A stretch of 64,000 nucleotides of DNA from Adiantum capillus-veneris. Taxonomy: Eukaryota > Streptophyta > Polypodiopsida > Polypodiales > Pteridaceae. Numbering within the stretch: the stretch's first letter is position 1; every line of letters starts with the position of its first letter. Under the pieces are notes generated by a model. The model searched no databases, was not told where the DNA came from, and saw only the letters and a list, made by a program, of their open reading frames with translations. Below are positions 52,929 through 62,841 of this stretch, one piece after another. The position numbers and the translations under genes are program-made. The stretch lies in contig CM043950.1 in assembly GCA_014529385.2 (NCBI GenBank), forward strand, positions 70,960,935-71,024,934, in the 5' to 3' direction.

Positions 52929-54446
52929 TGATAGCGGAAAAAAGAGCAGTGCAATCGGGTGGCCTCTGTACTCGTGCACACTCCACAAACCACGCCTCAT
53001 GCAAACAAGCAAAGAACAAAACAAAGGGGGCACCACCCTAAATTAAGAGGTTTAGGGACCTCACACATAGTGCACATAGGCAAGTGAGACTTCTGGCATT
53101 ATGATGGCATCAAAACATATGGCAAAACACATAGAAACGAAGCTTAGGGACCTTATGTAGCATATATATGCACAAGACATCAGTTTAACAATACAACGGC
53201 ATCTGATCATACATAACAAGGATATAGAGAAGCAAGCCAAGGATGGCATAATCCCTTGTCAAAAACAATCAACCCAACAAGTAGGTATGATCCCACTAGC
53301 AACACATCAATACCTTAGAGAATGATGGCGAGGATGGTGGCCATGGAGCATGAGAGAAGACTCCTTATTTAGGTTTTAGGGCTAGTAATGTAGCATACTA
53401 GAGGGAGAGAGAGAGAGAGGGAGAGAGAGTAGAGCTCCATCCATAGCTCCTCGTTGTGAGCAATGTCGTCATAGCTTCATTGCTTGGTGAAGGGGGTGAA
53501 GTGTTGGTTTTGAGTGAGAGAAGGCCTCCTTATATAGGTTTCTGAGAGGGTTTAGGATTAGGGATAAACATGCTTGAATCCGCTGATTGGGGTTACTTTT
53601 TGCTTATGGTGGTCAACAAATTGAGGTCACCTGATATGTCACCATCAAGATATTCTCTAGAGTGATGTGAGAGGGGAGGGTAAATGCTGATTTTTCTGAT
53701 TGTGACACATGGGGATAAGGCCTTGACCAACATTTAAGAGCAGGTAAGGTGGCTGTTGAAACTGGAGGTTCTGCACATGTCAGGGGGGAACCTGCTGGGT
53801 CCTCCTGAATATCAAATTCTCAAAAAATCCTCAACCATGGCTTCTTTTGACATGTGTTCTTTGAAAAAATCAGCATGTCTCTTTTCAACTCAAAAGTCTT
53901 TATCCCTGTTGACTCACCTTTACCATAAGATTTTCCCCTTTTCTCCTCCTGTAACTGCATTGTTGATGCCCAATCACTGCTTCTAGTAACAGTGAATTGT
54001 TACCTACCAAATACTTATGGTGCAGTAAAAAATATTTACCATGGGTAAAAAAAGTTACTGTAGGTAAAAAGTGATTTGTATTTACCATGTAGGTGAAAAA
54101 ATATTTACTGTAGGTAAAAAATATGTACTGTGGTAAAAAATATTTACTGTCGGTAAAAAAGTGAAGACGGAGTATGCTGTGCTGTGAGTCCACACGAACA
54201 TCCTCATGTAAATTTCACTAGAAATTCACACCTAGAATGGGCTATTTAGTAAGATATAGGTTGTAGGCATGCATAAGATCTCGTTCCCACGTATCTTCTG
54301 TCCATGGCACTTTTTACTGTTTGGTGCTTGTGAAGTAGATTTTTTTTCTCTTTCGAGATCCCTTGGACTAGAGTATCCTCATCTCCCCAACAACTGACTA
54401 TGCCTTTATTGCATCTTCAGAAGTGGGTCCTAAAAACCATGCATCA
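52929..54446 (-). repeat. Tat-2 3' (middle) LTR
   Basis: 1518 bases, starting TGATGCATGG and ending GCTATCA on the minus strand, so TGAT/ATCA ends. A TATA box (CTATATAAGG, minus strand) is at about 53531-53541. The purine-tract side is at 54447. Some 20 bases longer than the right LTR because of an extra unit of the short repeat at about 54025-54160. Confidence 0.9.
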
Positions 54447-54466
54447 TATAAACCTCCCCCTTAAGC
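54447..54466 (-). promoter_or_regulatory. Tat-2 polypurine tract
   Basis: Minus strand AAGGGGGAGGTTTA directly before the LTR start TGATGCATGG. Confidence 0.75.
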
Positions 54467-54772
54467 TAGAGGTATTTGATGCCTCTAGCTGTAGGTTGTG
54501 CTACAATAGGGTTCTCTTGAATACTTACCCACCTGGTACCAATTGAATTTGCCATGTTACTGCTTTCTTGGCTGATGCACCTTGTTTAGTCCTTTCTGAT
54601 GAATAATTGTATCCATCCATGACTAACAACTGGTCTCCTAGACCCTTGAAAGCCATATCCCATCCATTGTCAATATCCGCTTTCACTGGTAGCATTCTCT
54701 TTTTTTCTTTTTTTCTTCTCTTTTTTTCCTTTTTTTTTTTTTTTTGAAACGACTATGTACATGATTGTTACC

Positions 54773-55288
54773 TTAGTTGGAGCTCGAATATGATGAGCTC
54801 TCCTCTGAACCATCCTTAGCATTGATTTCACCAGCATATGGCTGTGAAAGACGACATTGGTAGGCCTTCAATCGCCAACCATTTACCGGGGTCTGATGTA
54901 CCTTACCATCTAGGTCACCTAGTTGGTAACTACCATTTGAGAACTTCTGTATCACTACAAAAGGTCCTTCCCACTTAAGCAAGAACTTATCATCCTTCCT
55001 GAGATCAAAGCGATTGTCGTATCTGAGCACTAAAGAGCCTTCCTTGATACCTTTCTTGACAAGGTTGCGATTGAACTTCTTTCGTTTCTTCTCTGCCTGG
55101 GGTGAATAGTACTTCACTGTTGACTCTCGATCTAGCCCTAACCTCTCCAAATCGATGATTCTTCCTTCCACCTGCTTCTCTTGACTATCCTCTTGATGTG
55201 CTTTTAGAACTCGGAGGCTCGCTAGCTCCACTTCTATAGGCAATAGTGCCTCTTGCCCGTAAACCAAGTGAAAAGGTGTATACCCCAA
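54773..55288 (-). CDS. pol: Tat-2 integrase C-terminal region
   Basis: In frame with the main pol ORF, separated by one TGA at 55307-55309. Reads TPFHLVYGQEALLPIEVEL, an Arg/Lys-rich helix (KKRKKFNRNLVKKGIKEG), LVLRYDNRFD, WEGPFVVIQKFSNGS (GPF module) and ends with an acidic Ser-rich tail (ESSSYSSSN). It would bind DNA during integration. Confidence 0.85.
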   Translation of the reverse strand: MGYTPFHLVYGQEALLPIEVELASLRVLKAHQEDSQEKQVEGRIIDLERLGLDRESTVKYYSPQAEKKRKKFNRNLVKKGIKEGSLVLRYDNRFDLRKDDKFLLKWEGPFVVIQKFSNGSYQLGDLDGKVHQTPVNGWRLKAYQCRLSQPYAGEINAKDGSEESSSYSSSN

Positions 55289-55306
55289 GGATGTTTTAAA
55301 GGATGT

Positions 55307-58300
55307 TCAGTAGGCCCAAAGTGCTGCATCTAGGTGTTTTCCCCATGCCTTAGGATGTAAATGCACTTGCTTAGTGATGATTTTACATATAAGACCATTT
55401 ACCTTTTCCACAAGACCATTGCACTGAGGGTAGTATGGTGTAGAGTGCCTGCGCTTGATTTTTAACTTGCTCATCAATTGCCTGACTAAATCAGCTCGAA
55501 ATCCCGGTCCCCTATCCGAGAGAATCTCCAAAGGTGTGCCAAAACGGCAACAAATGCATTCAAAAATGAAATCACTCACGTCCTTGGCTGTGATGCGCTT
55601 TGTGGGACGAGCTTCTGCCCATCTGGTCATGTACTCCACTCCCATAATGATGTATTCCTTCCCTGATTGAGTGCAAGGTAGTGGCCCTATTGCATCTATC
55701 CCCCATTTTTCAAATGGCCCATAGGTTTTGATTGGATGCTGATTTTCATGGGTAAGACGCCTTGGTCCAGCTTTTTGGCAAACCTCACATGTGCGGCACC
55801 AATGTTGTACATCTCGATGGAGGCTTGGCCACGTGAACCCTGCTTGCAAAATCTTTCTGCTAGTAATCTCTTGTGCAAAGTGGCCACCACACACACCTTC
55901 ATGACAACTAAACAAAATATCCTTTATCTCTTGGGATGCAGGAACTCTCCTTAAGACAGCATCTTTCCCTCTACAATACAAGTCCTCATTCACTAAGCTA
56001 TAGCTGGTAGCCTTTTTTGCCAACCACCTACGTTCACTTTTAGTCATACCAGAGGGTGCTTCACAATGCTCAAGAAAGTAAAGTAAATCATGCAGCTCCT
56101 CCTTTCCCTGGTATAAAGGACTTTTCACAAGGATAGCACCTACTATGAGAGTTTGTAGTTCTTCACCTGCTAAGGCATTTGCTTCTCGATTTTGATCTCT
56201 AGGTACAAAGTGCACTCGAACTTCTTTAAAACCCTTCAACAAGGCCTTTGCTTCCCTCATCTTAACAGACAATTTGTCATTCTTACAGGCCCATACACCA
56301 ACCATTTGCTTAACAATCAACATGGAGTCACCAAAAACATTTAGCTTTGTGATGCCCTGAGAAAGACAACATTGCAACCCTAAAACAAGGGCATGGTACT
56401 CTGCCTCATTGTTAGAATGAAACTCTTTTAGATGAAACCCTTTTGCAAAGATCTTCTCCTTCTCTGGACCTAATATTACTATGCCTGCTGATGCCTTGTC
56501 TTTGGTCCTCTTGTAAGCCCCATCAAAATAGAGACTGTGTGCTCCCAGTAGAACTTCAGGCTCCGGGATAGGCGGTACCTTACTAGGTGCCTCTTTCTTG
56601 GCCTTCTCATAACACCTTTGTGTGAGGACATTTGCCAAACAAGCACGGGTGGAATCCTCTACTTGTAGTGTGTAGTCAAACTCTTGAAGCTGCACCACCC
56701 ACTTTGCTATTCTTTGAGACAATTCCATGTGTTGTAGGGCATATGGAAAAACCTCCTCAATTGTGATCACCACAAATTGTCTCGGAAGTAAGTAAGCCCG
56801 AAACTTCTCCACTGCAAACTTAAGAGCTAGCACCAATTGCTCAATTGCGCTGAAACCCTTTTCAGCAGCTGTCATCACTCTACTAGAGAAGTAGACTGGT
56901 CTCATGAGGGATGTCTTTGGGTCTTTTTGCATCAAGAGAGCTCCTAGAGCTTCTGGACCTACACTAGGATTGACATAGAATAATTCACCCCATGTGGGTT
57001 GTCGGACGATAGGCAATGAGCTCAAAATGGTTTTAACTTCTTGAAAGCACCTTTCACCCTCCTCACTCCATGTCAATGTAGTGTGTTTAGTGAGCTGCTG
57101 CAAAGGATAGATTGCCTGAGAAAGGAGATGTATGAATCGTCCCATGTAGCGAACCTTTTGAATGAAGGAGACTAGTTGCTTCACGTTTGAAGGAGTAGGT
57201 AAAGCTAACAATGTCTTTACCTTTTCAGGGTCAGCCTCAATACCATCTTCAGACACAACATGGCCTAGTAGAGTGACCTTGCTCTCACCTATGTGGCACT
57301 TGTCTTTATTCAATTGCCCACCCAATTGGGCCAGACGGGTGAAACCTTCATCAACCTTGGACAGATGTACTTCCCTAGAGCTGTAAATGCAAAAATCATC
57401 AATGAAGACTCGTATGGACCTACCAAAGTAAGGTTGAAACACCAAGTTCATAAACCTCTGGAAAGTAGCTGGGGCATTAGTTAAACCAAAAGGCATAACT
57501 CTATAAGCAAAACACCCCCAAGGTGTTATGAAGGTAGTCTTTCTTTGGTCTTCATCTGCAATTCTGATTTGGAAGTAGCCTGAGTACCCATCACACACTG
57601 TGTACCTTTCATGACTAGCCACTTCATTTAGTATTTCATCTTGAAAAGGCAAAGGAAAATGGTCCCTTTTTGTGGCTGCGTTTAGAGGCTTGTAATCCAC
57701 ACATACCCTCCACTTCCCATTTTTCTTTGGTGGTACCACAACTGGAGACACCCACTCAGAATCTTCCACTGGGTAGATAAATCTTGCCTTGAGTAATCTT
57801 TTTACTTCTTTTAAGAGTGCATCTTGTTGCACTAGCCCTAATCTCCTTAGCCTTTGCACCACTGGTTTGGCACCTTCCTTTAATTGGATATGGTGTTGGG
57901 TTACCGTCACTCCTTTAATGTGCTGGTAATCAGTTATAAAGAGGCCAGCATGCTTCTTTAGTACCTGCAAATACGGTTCTCTCTCTTCTTCTAGTAAGTC
58001 CTTAGCTAGCATCTCCTCTAAGCCTGTGGCTTCTTCCTTGTTTAGAGAGTCTTGACCACCTTCTCCTTCTGGGTTTCGCAGTATTATACCCATGACTTCC
58101 AAAGAGCTAGCATCCTCCTCAGATGACTCATCCTCAGATGAAGAGCAGCTGCTTGTGCTCCATTCATCCATAGAAGTCTCCATCTCTAGGTCTTGTTGTC
58201 TACCCTGCTTCATGTCATACACAATTTTTTGTTGCTTGCCACCTACCTTATGATTTGGTTGCAACTCAAGGGAACCTGTCTCCCAATCTTGCCTAGCTTT

Positions 58301-58891
58301 CATAGCCATAAGCCAAGGTCTTCCAAGGATTAGCGGATAGCCCTCCCCCTTAGTTGGGATCACATAAGCATCAATTGAGATTGCCACACCAAAAGCTGAA
58401 ACCTTCACTCCATTAACCTTTCCCACACAAGCCACCCTTACATTATTTGCCATCTTAGCTTGTAAGGAAGTTTGCTCGTTTACTTCCAAACCCAACCTGT
58501 GCATTAATTTCTCTGTCATAACACAAATCTCGGCTCCACCATCTACGTACACATTGGAGACTCGCTGACTCTTAATCTCTGCATCAATGACTGGCACGAT
58601 ATCCTTCATGCCTCTTGCACTAATAGACCCAACTGACTTTGCCTTAGCCCTCCTGGTGCTGACCATCTTAGACCAGGCTCTACGCATCTTTGGGGAAAGG
58701 TGGAGGAGTTGCTGCCATGAAATCTTTGGTCCTTGCTTACTCACATCTGCTACCAGGTCGTAAGGTATGGATCCTACCCCAAGTGGAAAGTCTTCTACTC
58801 CTATGTGCCTCCTTGACCTAGTCTTCCTTTTCTTGTCTCCTATCACTTGGGAGGAACCCTCATTCCATTTATCCGGCTCTAAAGCTTCCAT
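55307..58891 (-). CDS. pol: Tat-2 pol polyprotein (protease, RT, two RNase H, integrase)
   Basis: 1194 open codons. Protease at about residue 115 (YVDGGAEICVMT) and ILGRPWLM; RT about 375-520 (KKNGKWRVCVDYKPLN, YTVCDGYSGYFQI, FGLTNAPATFQRFM, VFIDDFCIYSS); first RNase H about 640-720 (RPVYFSSRVMTAAEKGFSAI); archaeal-type RNase H about 795-885 (LYFDGAYKRTKDKAS, NNEAEYHALVLGL, FGDSMLIVKQ); integrase from about 1000 (EGVCGGHFAQE, CEVCQ, LSDRGPGFRA, GLVEKVNG). The first integrase Asp position is Glu (GVEYMTRW). The ORF overlaps gag by 13 bases in another frame. It stops at a TGA, likely a CGA change, in the integrase core's end. This is the best-preserved reading frame in the window. Confidence 0.92.
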   Translation of the reverse strand: MEALEPDKWNEGSSQVIGDKKRKTRSRRHIGVEDFPLGVGSIPYDLVADVSKQGPKISWQQLLHLSPKMRRAWSKMVSTRRAKAKSVGSISARGMKDIVPVIDAEIKSQRVSNVYVDGGAEICVMTEKLMHRLGLEVNEQTSLQAKMANNVRVACVGKVNGVKVSAFGVAISIDAYVIPTKGEGYPLILGRPWLMAMKARQDWETGSLELQPNHKVGGKQQKIVYDMKQGRQQDLEMETSMDEWSTSSCSSSEDESSEEDASSLEVMGIILRNPEGEGGQDSLNKEEATGLEEMLAKDLLEEEREPYLQVLKKHAGLFITDYQHIKGVTVTQHHIQLKEGAKPVVQRLRRLGLVQQDALLKEVKRLLKARFIYPVEDSEWVSPVVVPPKKNGKWRVCVDYKPLNAATKRDHFPLPFQDEILNEVASHERYTVCDGYSGYFQIRIADEDQRKTTFITPWGCFAYRVMPFGLTNAPATFQRFMNLVFQPYFGRSIRVFIDDFCIYSSREVHLSKVDEGFTRLAQLGGQLNKDKCHIGESKVTLLGHVVSEDGIEADPEKVKTLLALPTPSNVKQLVSFIQKVRYMGRFIHLLSQAIYPLQQLTKHTTLTWSEEGERCFQEVKTILSSLPIVRQPTWGELFYVNPSVGPEALGALLMQKDPKTSLMRPVYFSSRVMTAAEKGFSAIEQLVLALKFAVEKFRAYLLPRQFVVITIEEVFPYALQHMELSQRIAKWVVQLQEFDYTLQVEDSTRACLANVLTQRCYEKAKKEAPSKVPPIPEPEVLLGAHSLYFDGAYKRTKDKASAGIVILGPEKEKIFAKGFHLKEFHSNNEAEYHALVLGLQCCLSQGITKLNVFGDSMLIVKQMVGVWACKNDKLSVKMREAKALLKGFKEVRVHFVPRDQNREANALAGEELQTLIVGAILVKSPLYQGKEELHDLLYFLEHCEAPSGMTKSERRWLAKKATSYSLVNEDLYCRGKDAVLRRVPASQEIKDILFSCHEGVCGGHFAQEITSRKILQAGFTWPSLHRDVQHWCRTCEVCQKAGPRRLTHENQHPIKTYGPFEKWGIDAIGPLPCTQSGKEYIIMGVEYMTRWAEARPTKRITAKDVSDFIFECICCRFGTPLEILSDRGPGFRADLVRQLMSKLKIKRRHSTPYYPQCNGLVEKVNGLICKIITKQVHLHPKAWGKHLDAALWAY

Positions 58892-59985
58892 TTATCAGTT
58901 CTTTGTCTCCTAACTCTCTTTATTGGCATGGCAACAGCTTCCTCCATTTTTTTTTTCCCTTTATCCTTACCATTGTCAAGACTTATGACAGAGACAGCCT
59001 TGTCCTCCCCTCTCGATGGTAGTGGAGGGATCTCTGCTGGTGCTTGTGGTGGTGGAGGAGGGGGTCTCAATATTTTGATTGGTGGAGCCACGTGTGCATT
59101 TTGTCCATTTAGTGGCCTAGCTCGAGGAGGAGTGACTTGCTGGCGAGGAGGCCGTCTTTGATTACCATTTCCTTGATAGCGTCGTGGATGGGGGCAATAA
59201 TACATGCCGTGACCTACCTCTCCACAGTTGTAGCAAATGTACTCACGTGCTTGCCTTTGTCCTTCTTGTCTATTTCGTTCATTTCCCGGCTGGGGAGCCC
59301 TTACACCTTGAACCAGATTGATGGACAGGCTCTCTAGTTGATTGGTGATTTGTTGAAGTAATTATTGTTGAGAGGACTCTTGGTCTGTTGCTCTTGTCCC
59401 TGCTACTACCCTTGCTGTAGGTTGAGCTAGCGGTGGAGGCTCCATTCCCCCTTGTAGTTGAGCTTGGAATTTTAACTTCCTATCCTTCTCCCTTGCATAA
59501 GTCATAGCTTTATCAAAGGTATCTAGGAATTTACCTTTTACCTTTTCTCGAAAGATGGGGTAAAGCCCTGCCAGGAAACAGTCCTTCTTTAGGCATGCTG
59601 GCGCCCTTTCTCCTTCACCTAGTGATGCACACCATTTCTCCCACAGGTTGGAAAACTTTCCTTCATAGATTCTATAGTCATTGGGTGATGTTTGGCGTAG
59701 CTCTAAGAGCTGTCTCCATATCTCCTCTGGAGGCTCATGGCGGCGAAATTCTTCAATGAAGGCCATCTTTGAGGACTCCCACTCTCTTCTTTCTTCAGGT
59801 GCCAAAGTTTGATACCATAATTTTGCATCTTCCCTCAAGACCAAAGGAAAGGCCCTTAACTTAGTAGCTTCGTCATCCCTTCCCGATACCAGAAAGGCCA
59901 TTTCCAAATTATCCAAAAAGTCTGGAGCAACCTCCCCAGGCTTACCATAAAAATTAGGGAAGGCCATAAGTGAGAGAGTAAACAA
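58879..59985 (-). pseudogene. gag: Tat-2 gag, one in-frame stop
   Basis: From the ATG at 59985 (MAFPNFYGKPGE a few codons in). The capsid part has KLWYQTLAPEERREWESSKM and DYRIYEGKFSNLWEKW. A TAA at 59362-59364 (from CAA by one change, flanked by Gln codons) breaks the frame; it continues with a zinc knuckle CYNCGEVGHGMYYC near 59195-59240 and a Pro-rich tail (RPPPPPPQAPAEIPPLP). The end overlaps pol by 13 bases. The start is 74 bases after ORF1. Confidence 0.85.
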
Positions 59986-60058
59986 TTACACAAACAGCTC
60001 CAATTTATTTTAAAATAGAGTATGATAATTACAATTTGGAGCTTTAGCACAACTTAGC

Positions 60059-61271
60059 TCAAAATAGGATGAAGATCGACACATCAAAGGAATGGTAATA
60101 GTCTAGTAAGGGTAGAATGACAGGATGAGGAGAGCGCAAGATTTCCCCAAGTCTCTCGGCTCCAAACAACAGGGCTATTCTTTGCTGATAAAAGATTTTT
60201 CTATCAATACAAATATTCACACGGATATGACGCACAAAATGGAAAGGAACCATGCGGGGATCATCATTCTCATTATTGGCATCCATACTTACACACAAGA
60301 GCCTAGCTTAGTTGCACCACCTTGGGACCAATGAGCCTGATCAGACACAAAAGGTCAGCACCTCGGATCACTTCGACTCTTCCTGATGCATCTGTGAAGA
60401 CGTAAGGCGTGATGGAAACACTTTGTACAATGCTGAACCTTTTAGCAAGCAACAATTGGATGCTATTACCATAATCAGCATGACGAATGAAAGTGACACC
60501 ATTAATGTGCAGCACATCATCAACTAAGATAGTTTCCTTAGATTGAGATAACTTCTTGAAAATTAGCAGCAAAGGTAGGGCAGGGAGGCTTTTCACCCGG
60601 TCTCCAAAGCACTTTGGACAATATCCAAAGTGATCTTCACGCGGACAGGAGGTTGGCTTGGGATTGGTGGTGTCTGGATTCACAAAGTGCACTGGGAGCA
60701 CTCGCAGACGGGCGGCAATCTTGTAGGCAAGCCTTCGCCACTTTGCTTCAGGAGGATTTAGGGGTGAGAGTCGTGGTTGCAAGTTGGAGGTTGAAGTTGG
60801 TTGCTCACTAGCCTTTTTCTTGCCTGTAGTGGTCATGTAATCCCTTATTAATGAGATTAAGCCAAATGTTACCTTACGCTTGAGCACGCGCTGCGGCCTT
60901 GGGCCACTTAGGTGTAGAGGTGATCTTCCTCCTCTTAGTCGGCTCCTCAAGAAAGAGAGGTCTGGTGATGCTTTCTCTTCCCTTAATGTGTGTCATAGTA
61001 CCTTCGTGTATGTTGATGTAGAATATTTCAAGCTCGTGTGCGTTGGAGGTTTCTGGAGCACTCATAGGTTGAGAGGAGAGGTATATCAAGCTCTTCTTCT
61101 TACTCTCCTTCGTTGGCGACGATCACGAACAAGGCATGTAGAAGAACTTACTTCTTGAATTTCAATGACACTGCAACCTGGTAACAAGACCTCGATGAAA
61201 GCTTTTAAGGCCTCTAAAGCCTCCTCCTCTTCTGTTCTCCAATTTGCAAACTCCTCACGCCTTTCGTCCAT
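60059..61271 (-). CDS. Tat-2 ORF1 ahead of gag, function unknown
   Basis: Four open pieces in two or more frames lie between primer site and gag. Piece 1 (61271-61086) is acidic, with EEFANWRTEEEEALEALKAF. Piece 2 (61089-60874) reads ELEIFYINIHEGTMTHIKG. Piece 3 (60950-60303, 215 codons) has CPREDHFGYCPKCFGD, with a CPKC pair, and ILVDDVLHINGVTFIRHADY. Piece 4 (60298-60059) holds the segment conserved in Tat-1 (VPFHFVRHIRVNI). Piece 4 ends 73 bases before gag. The same frame jumps occur in the second copy. Ogre-type Tat elements carry an extra ORF ahead of gag; this may be its counterpart. No known domain. Splicing or frameshift would be needed to join the pieces. Confidence 0.55.
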
Positions 61272-61325
61272 GTTGTAGATTGCACATCTTCATTGCTTGT
61301 GGACTGAAGGTCTGTGTAGCCCTCC

Positions 61326-61341
61326 TCAGTGGGGGCACCAA
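61326..61341 (-). promoter_or_regulatory. Tat-2 candidate primer binding site
   Basis: Next to the LTR end (GCTATCA) the minus strand reads TTTTGGTGCCCCCACTGAGG. TGG is the complement of the tRNA 3' CCA, so TGGTGCCCCCACTGAGG is the likely primer site; I cannot name the tRNA with certainty. The same sequence, with one C fewer, flanks the middle LTR. Confidence 0.6.
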
Positions 61342-61343
61342 AA

Positions 61344-62841
61344 TGATAGCGGAAAAAAGAGCAGTGCAATCGGGTGGCCTCTGTACTCGTGCACACTCCA
61401 CAAACCACGCCTCATGCAAACAAGCAAAGAACAAAACAAAGGGGGCACCACCCTAAATTAAGAGGTTTAGGGACCTCACACATAGTGCACATAGGCAAGT
61501 GAGACTTCTGGCATTATGATGGCATCAAAACATATGGCAAAACACATAGAAACGAAGCTTAGGGACCTTATGTAGCATATATATGCACAAGACATCAGCT
61601 TAACAATACAACGGCATCTGATCATACATAACAAGGATATAGAGAAGCAAGCCAAGGATGGCATAATCCCTTGTCAAAAACAATCAACCCAACAAGTAGG
61701 TATGATCCCACTAGCAACACATCAATACCTTAGAGAATGATGGCGAGGATGGTGGCCATGGAGCATGAGAGAAGACTCCTTATTTAGGTTTTAGGGCTAG
61801 TAATGTAGCATACTAGAGGGAGAGAGAGACAGGGAGAGAGAGTAGAGCTACATCCATAGCTCCTCGTTGTGAGCAATGTCGTCATAGCTTCATTGCTTGG
61901 TGAAGGGGGGTGAAGTGTTGGTTTTGAGTGAGAGAAGGCCTCCTTATATAGGTTTCTGAGAGGGTTTAGGATTAGGGATAAACATGCTTAAATCCGATGA
62001 TTGGGGTTACTTTTTGCTTAGGGTGGTCAACAGATTGAGGTCACTTGATATGTCACCATCAAGATATTCTCTAGAGTGATGTGAGAGGGGATGGTAAATG
62101 CTGATTTTTCTGATTGTGACACATGGGGATAAGGCCTTGACCAGCATTTAAGAGCAGGTAAGGTGGCTGTTGAAACTGGAGGTTCTGCACATGTCAGGGG
62201 GGAACGTGCTGGGTCCTCCTGAATATCAAATTCTCAAAAAATCCTCAACCATGGCTTCTTTTGACATGTGTTCTTTGAAAAAATCAGCATGTCTCTTTTC
62301 AACTCAAAAGTCTTTATCCCTGTTGACTCACCTTTACCATAAGATTTTCCCCTTTTCTCCTCCTGTAACTGCATTGTTGATGCCCAATCACTGCTTCTAG
62401 TAACAATGAATTGTTACCTACCAAATACTTATGGTGCAGTAAAAAATATTTACCATGGGTAAAAAAAGTTACTGTAGGTAAAAAGTGATTTGTATTTACC
62501 ATGTAGGTGAAAAAATATTTACTGTAGGTTAAAAATATTTACTGTCGATAAAAAAGTGAAAATGGAGTATGCTGTGCTGTGAGTCCACACGAACATCCTC
62601 GTGTAAATTTCACTAGAAATTCACACCTAGAATGGGCTATTCAGTAAGATATAGGTTATAGGCATGCATAAGAGCTCGTTTCCACGTATCTTCTGTCCAT
62701 GGCACTTTTTACTCTTTGGTGCTTGTGAAGTAGATTTTTCTTCTCTTTCGAGATCCCTTGGACTAGAGTATCCTCATCTCCCCAACAATTGACTGTGCCT
62801 TTATTGCATCTTCAGAAGGGGGTCCTAAAAACCATGCATCA
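61344..62841 (-). repeat. Tat-2 5' LTR
   Basis: 1498 bases, matching 52929-54446 with very few differences. TATA box (CTATATAAGG, minus strand) at about 61944-61954, giving a U3 of roughly 900 bases. Short imperfect repeats (TATTTACTGTAGGTAAAAA) at 62437-62555 in U3. Confidence 0.9.

Larger units (their letters stand above)
51416..62841 (-). mobile_element. Tat-2: nearly intact Tat element joined to a second partial copy
   Basis: Minus strand order: LTR (62841-61344), primer site, ORF1, gag, pol, polypurine tract, LTR (54446-52929), then primer site, ORF1 and gag start again, cut at 51416. The stretch 51416-54446 matches 59833-62841 almost perfectly, so two elements share the middle LTR. The second RNase H places it in Tat. 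The gag has one in-frame stop and pol one in-frame stop; otherwise the pol ORF is open over 1194 codons. No target duplication, as the left end is lost. Confidence 0.9.

Noticed and set aside
55455-57484. Plus-strand ORFs inside Tat-2 pol
   Set aside because: They are antisense shadows of a 1194-codon polyprotein with all expected domains.
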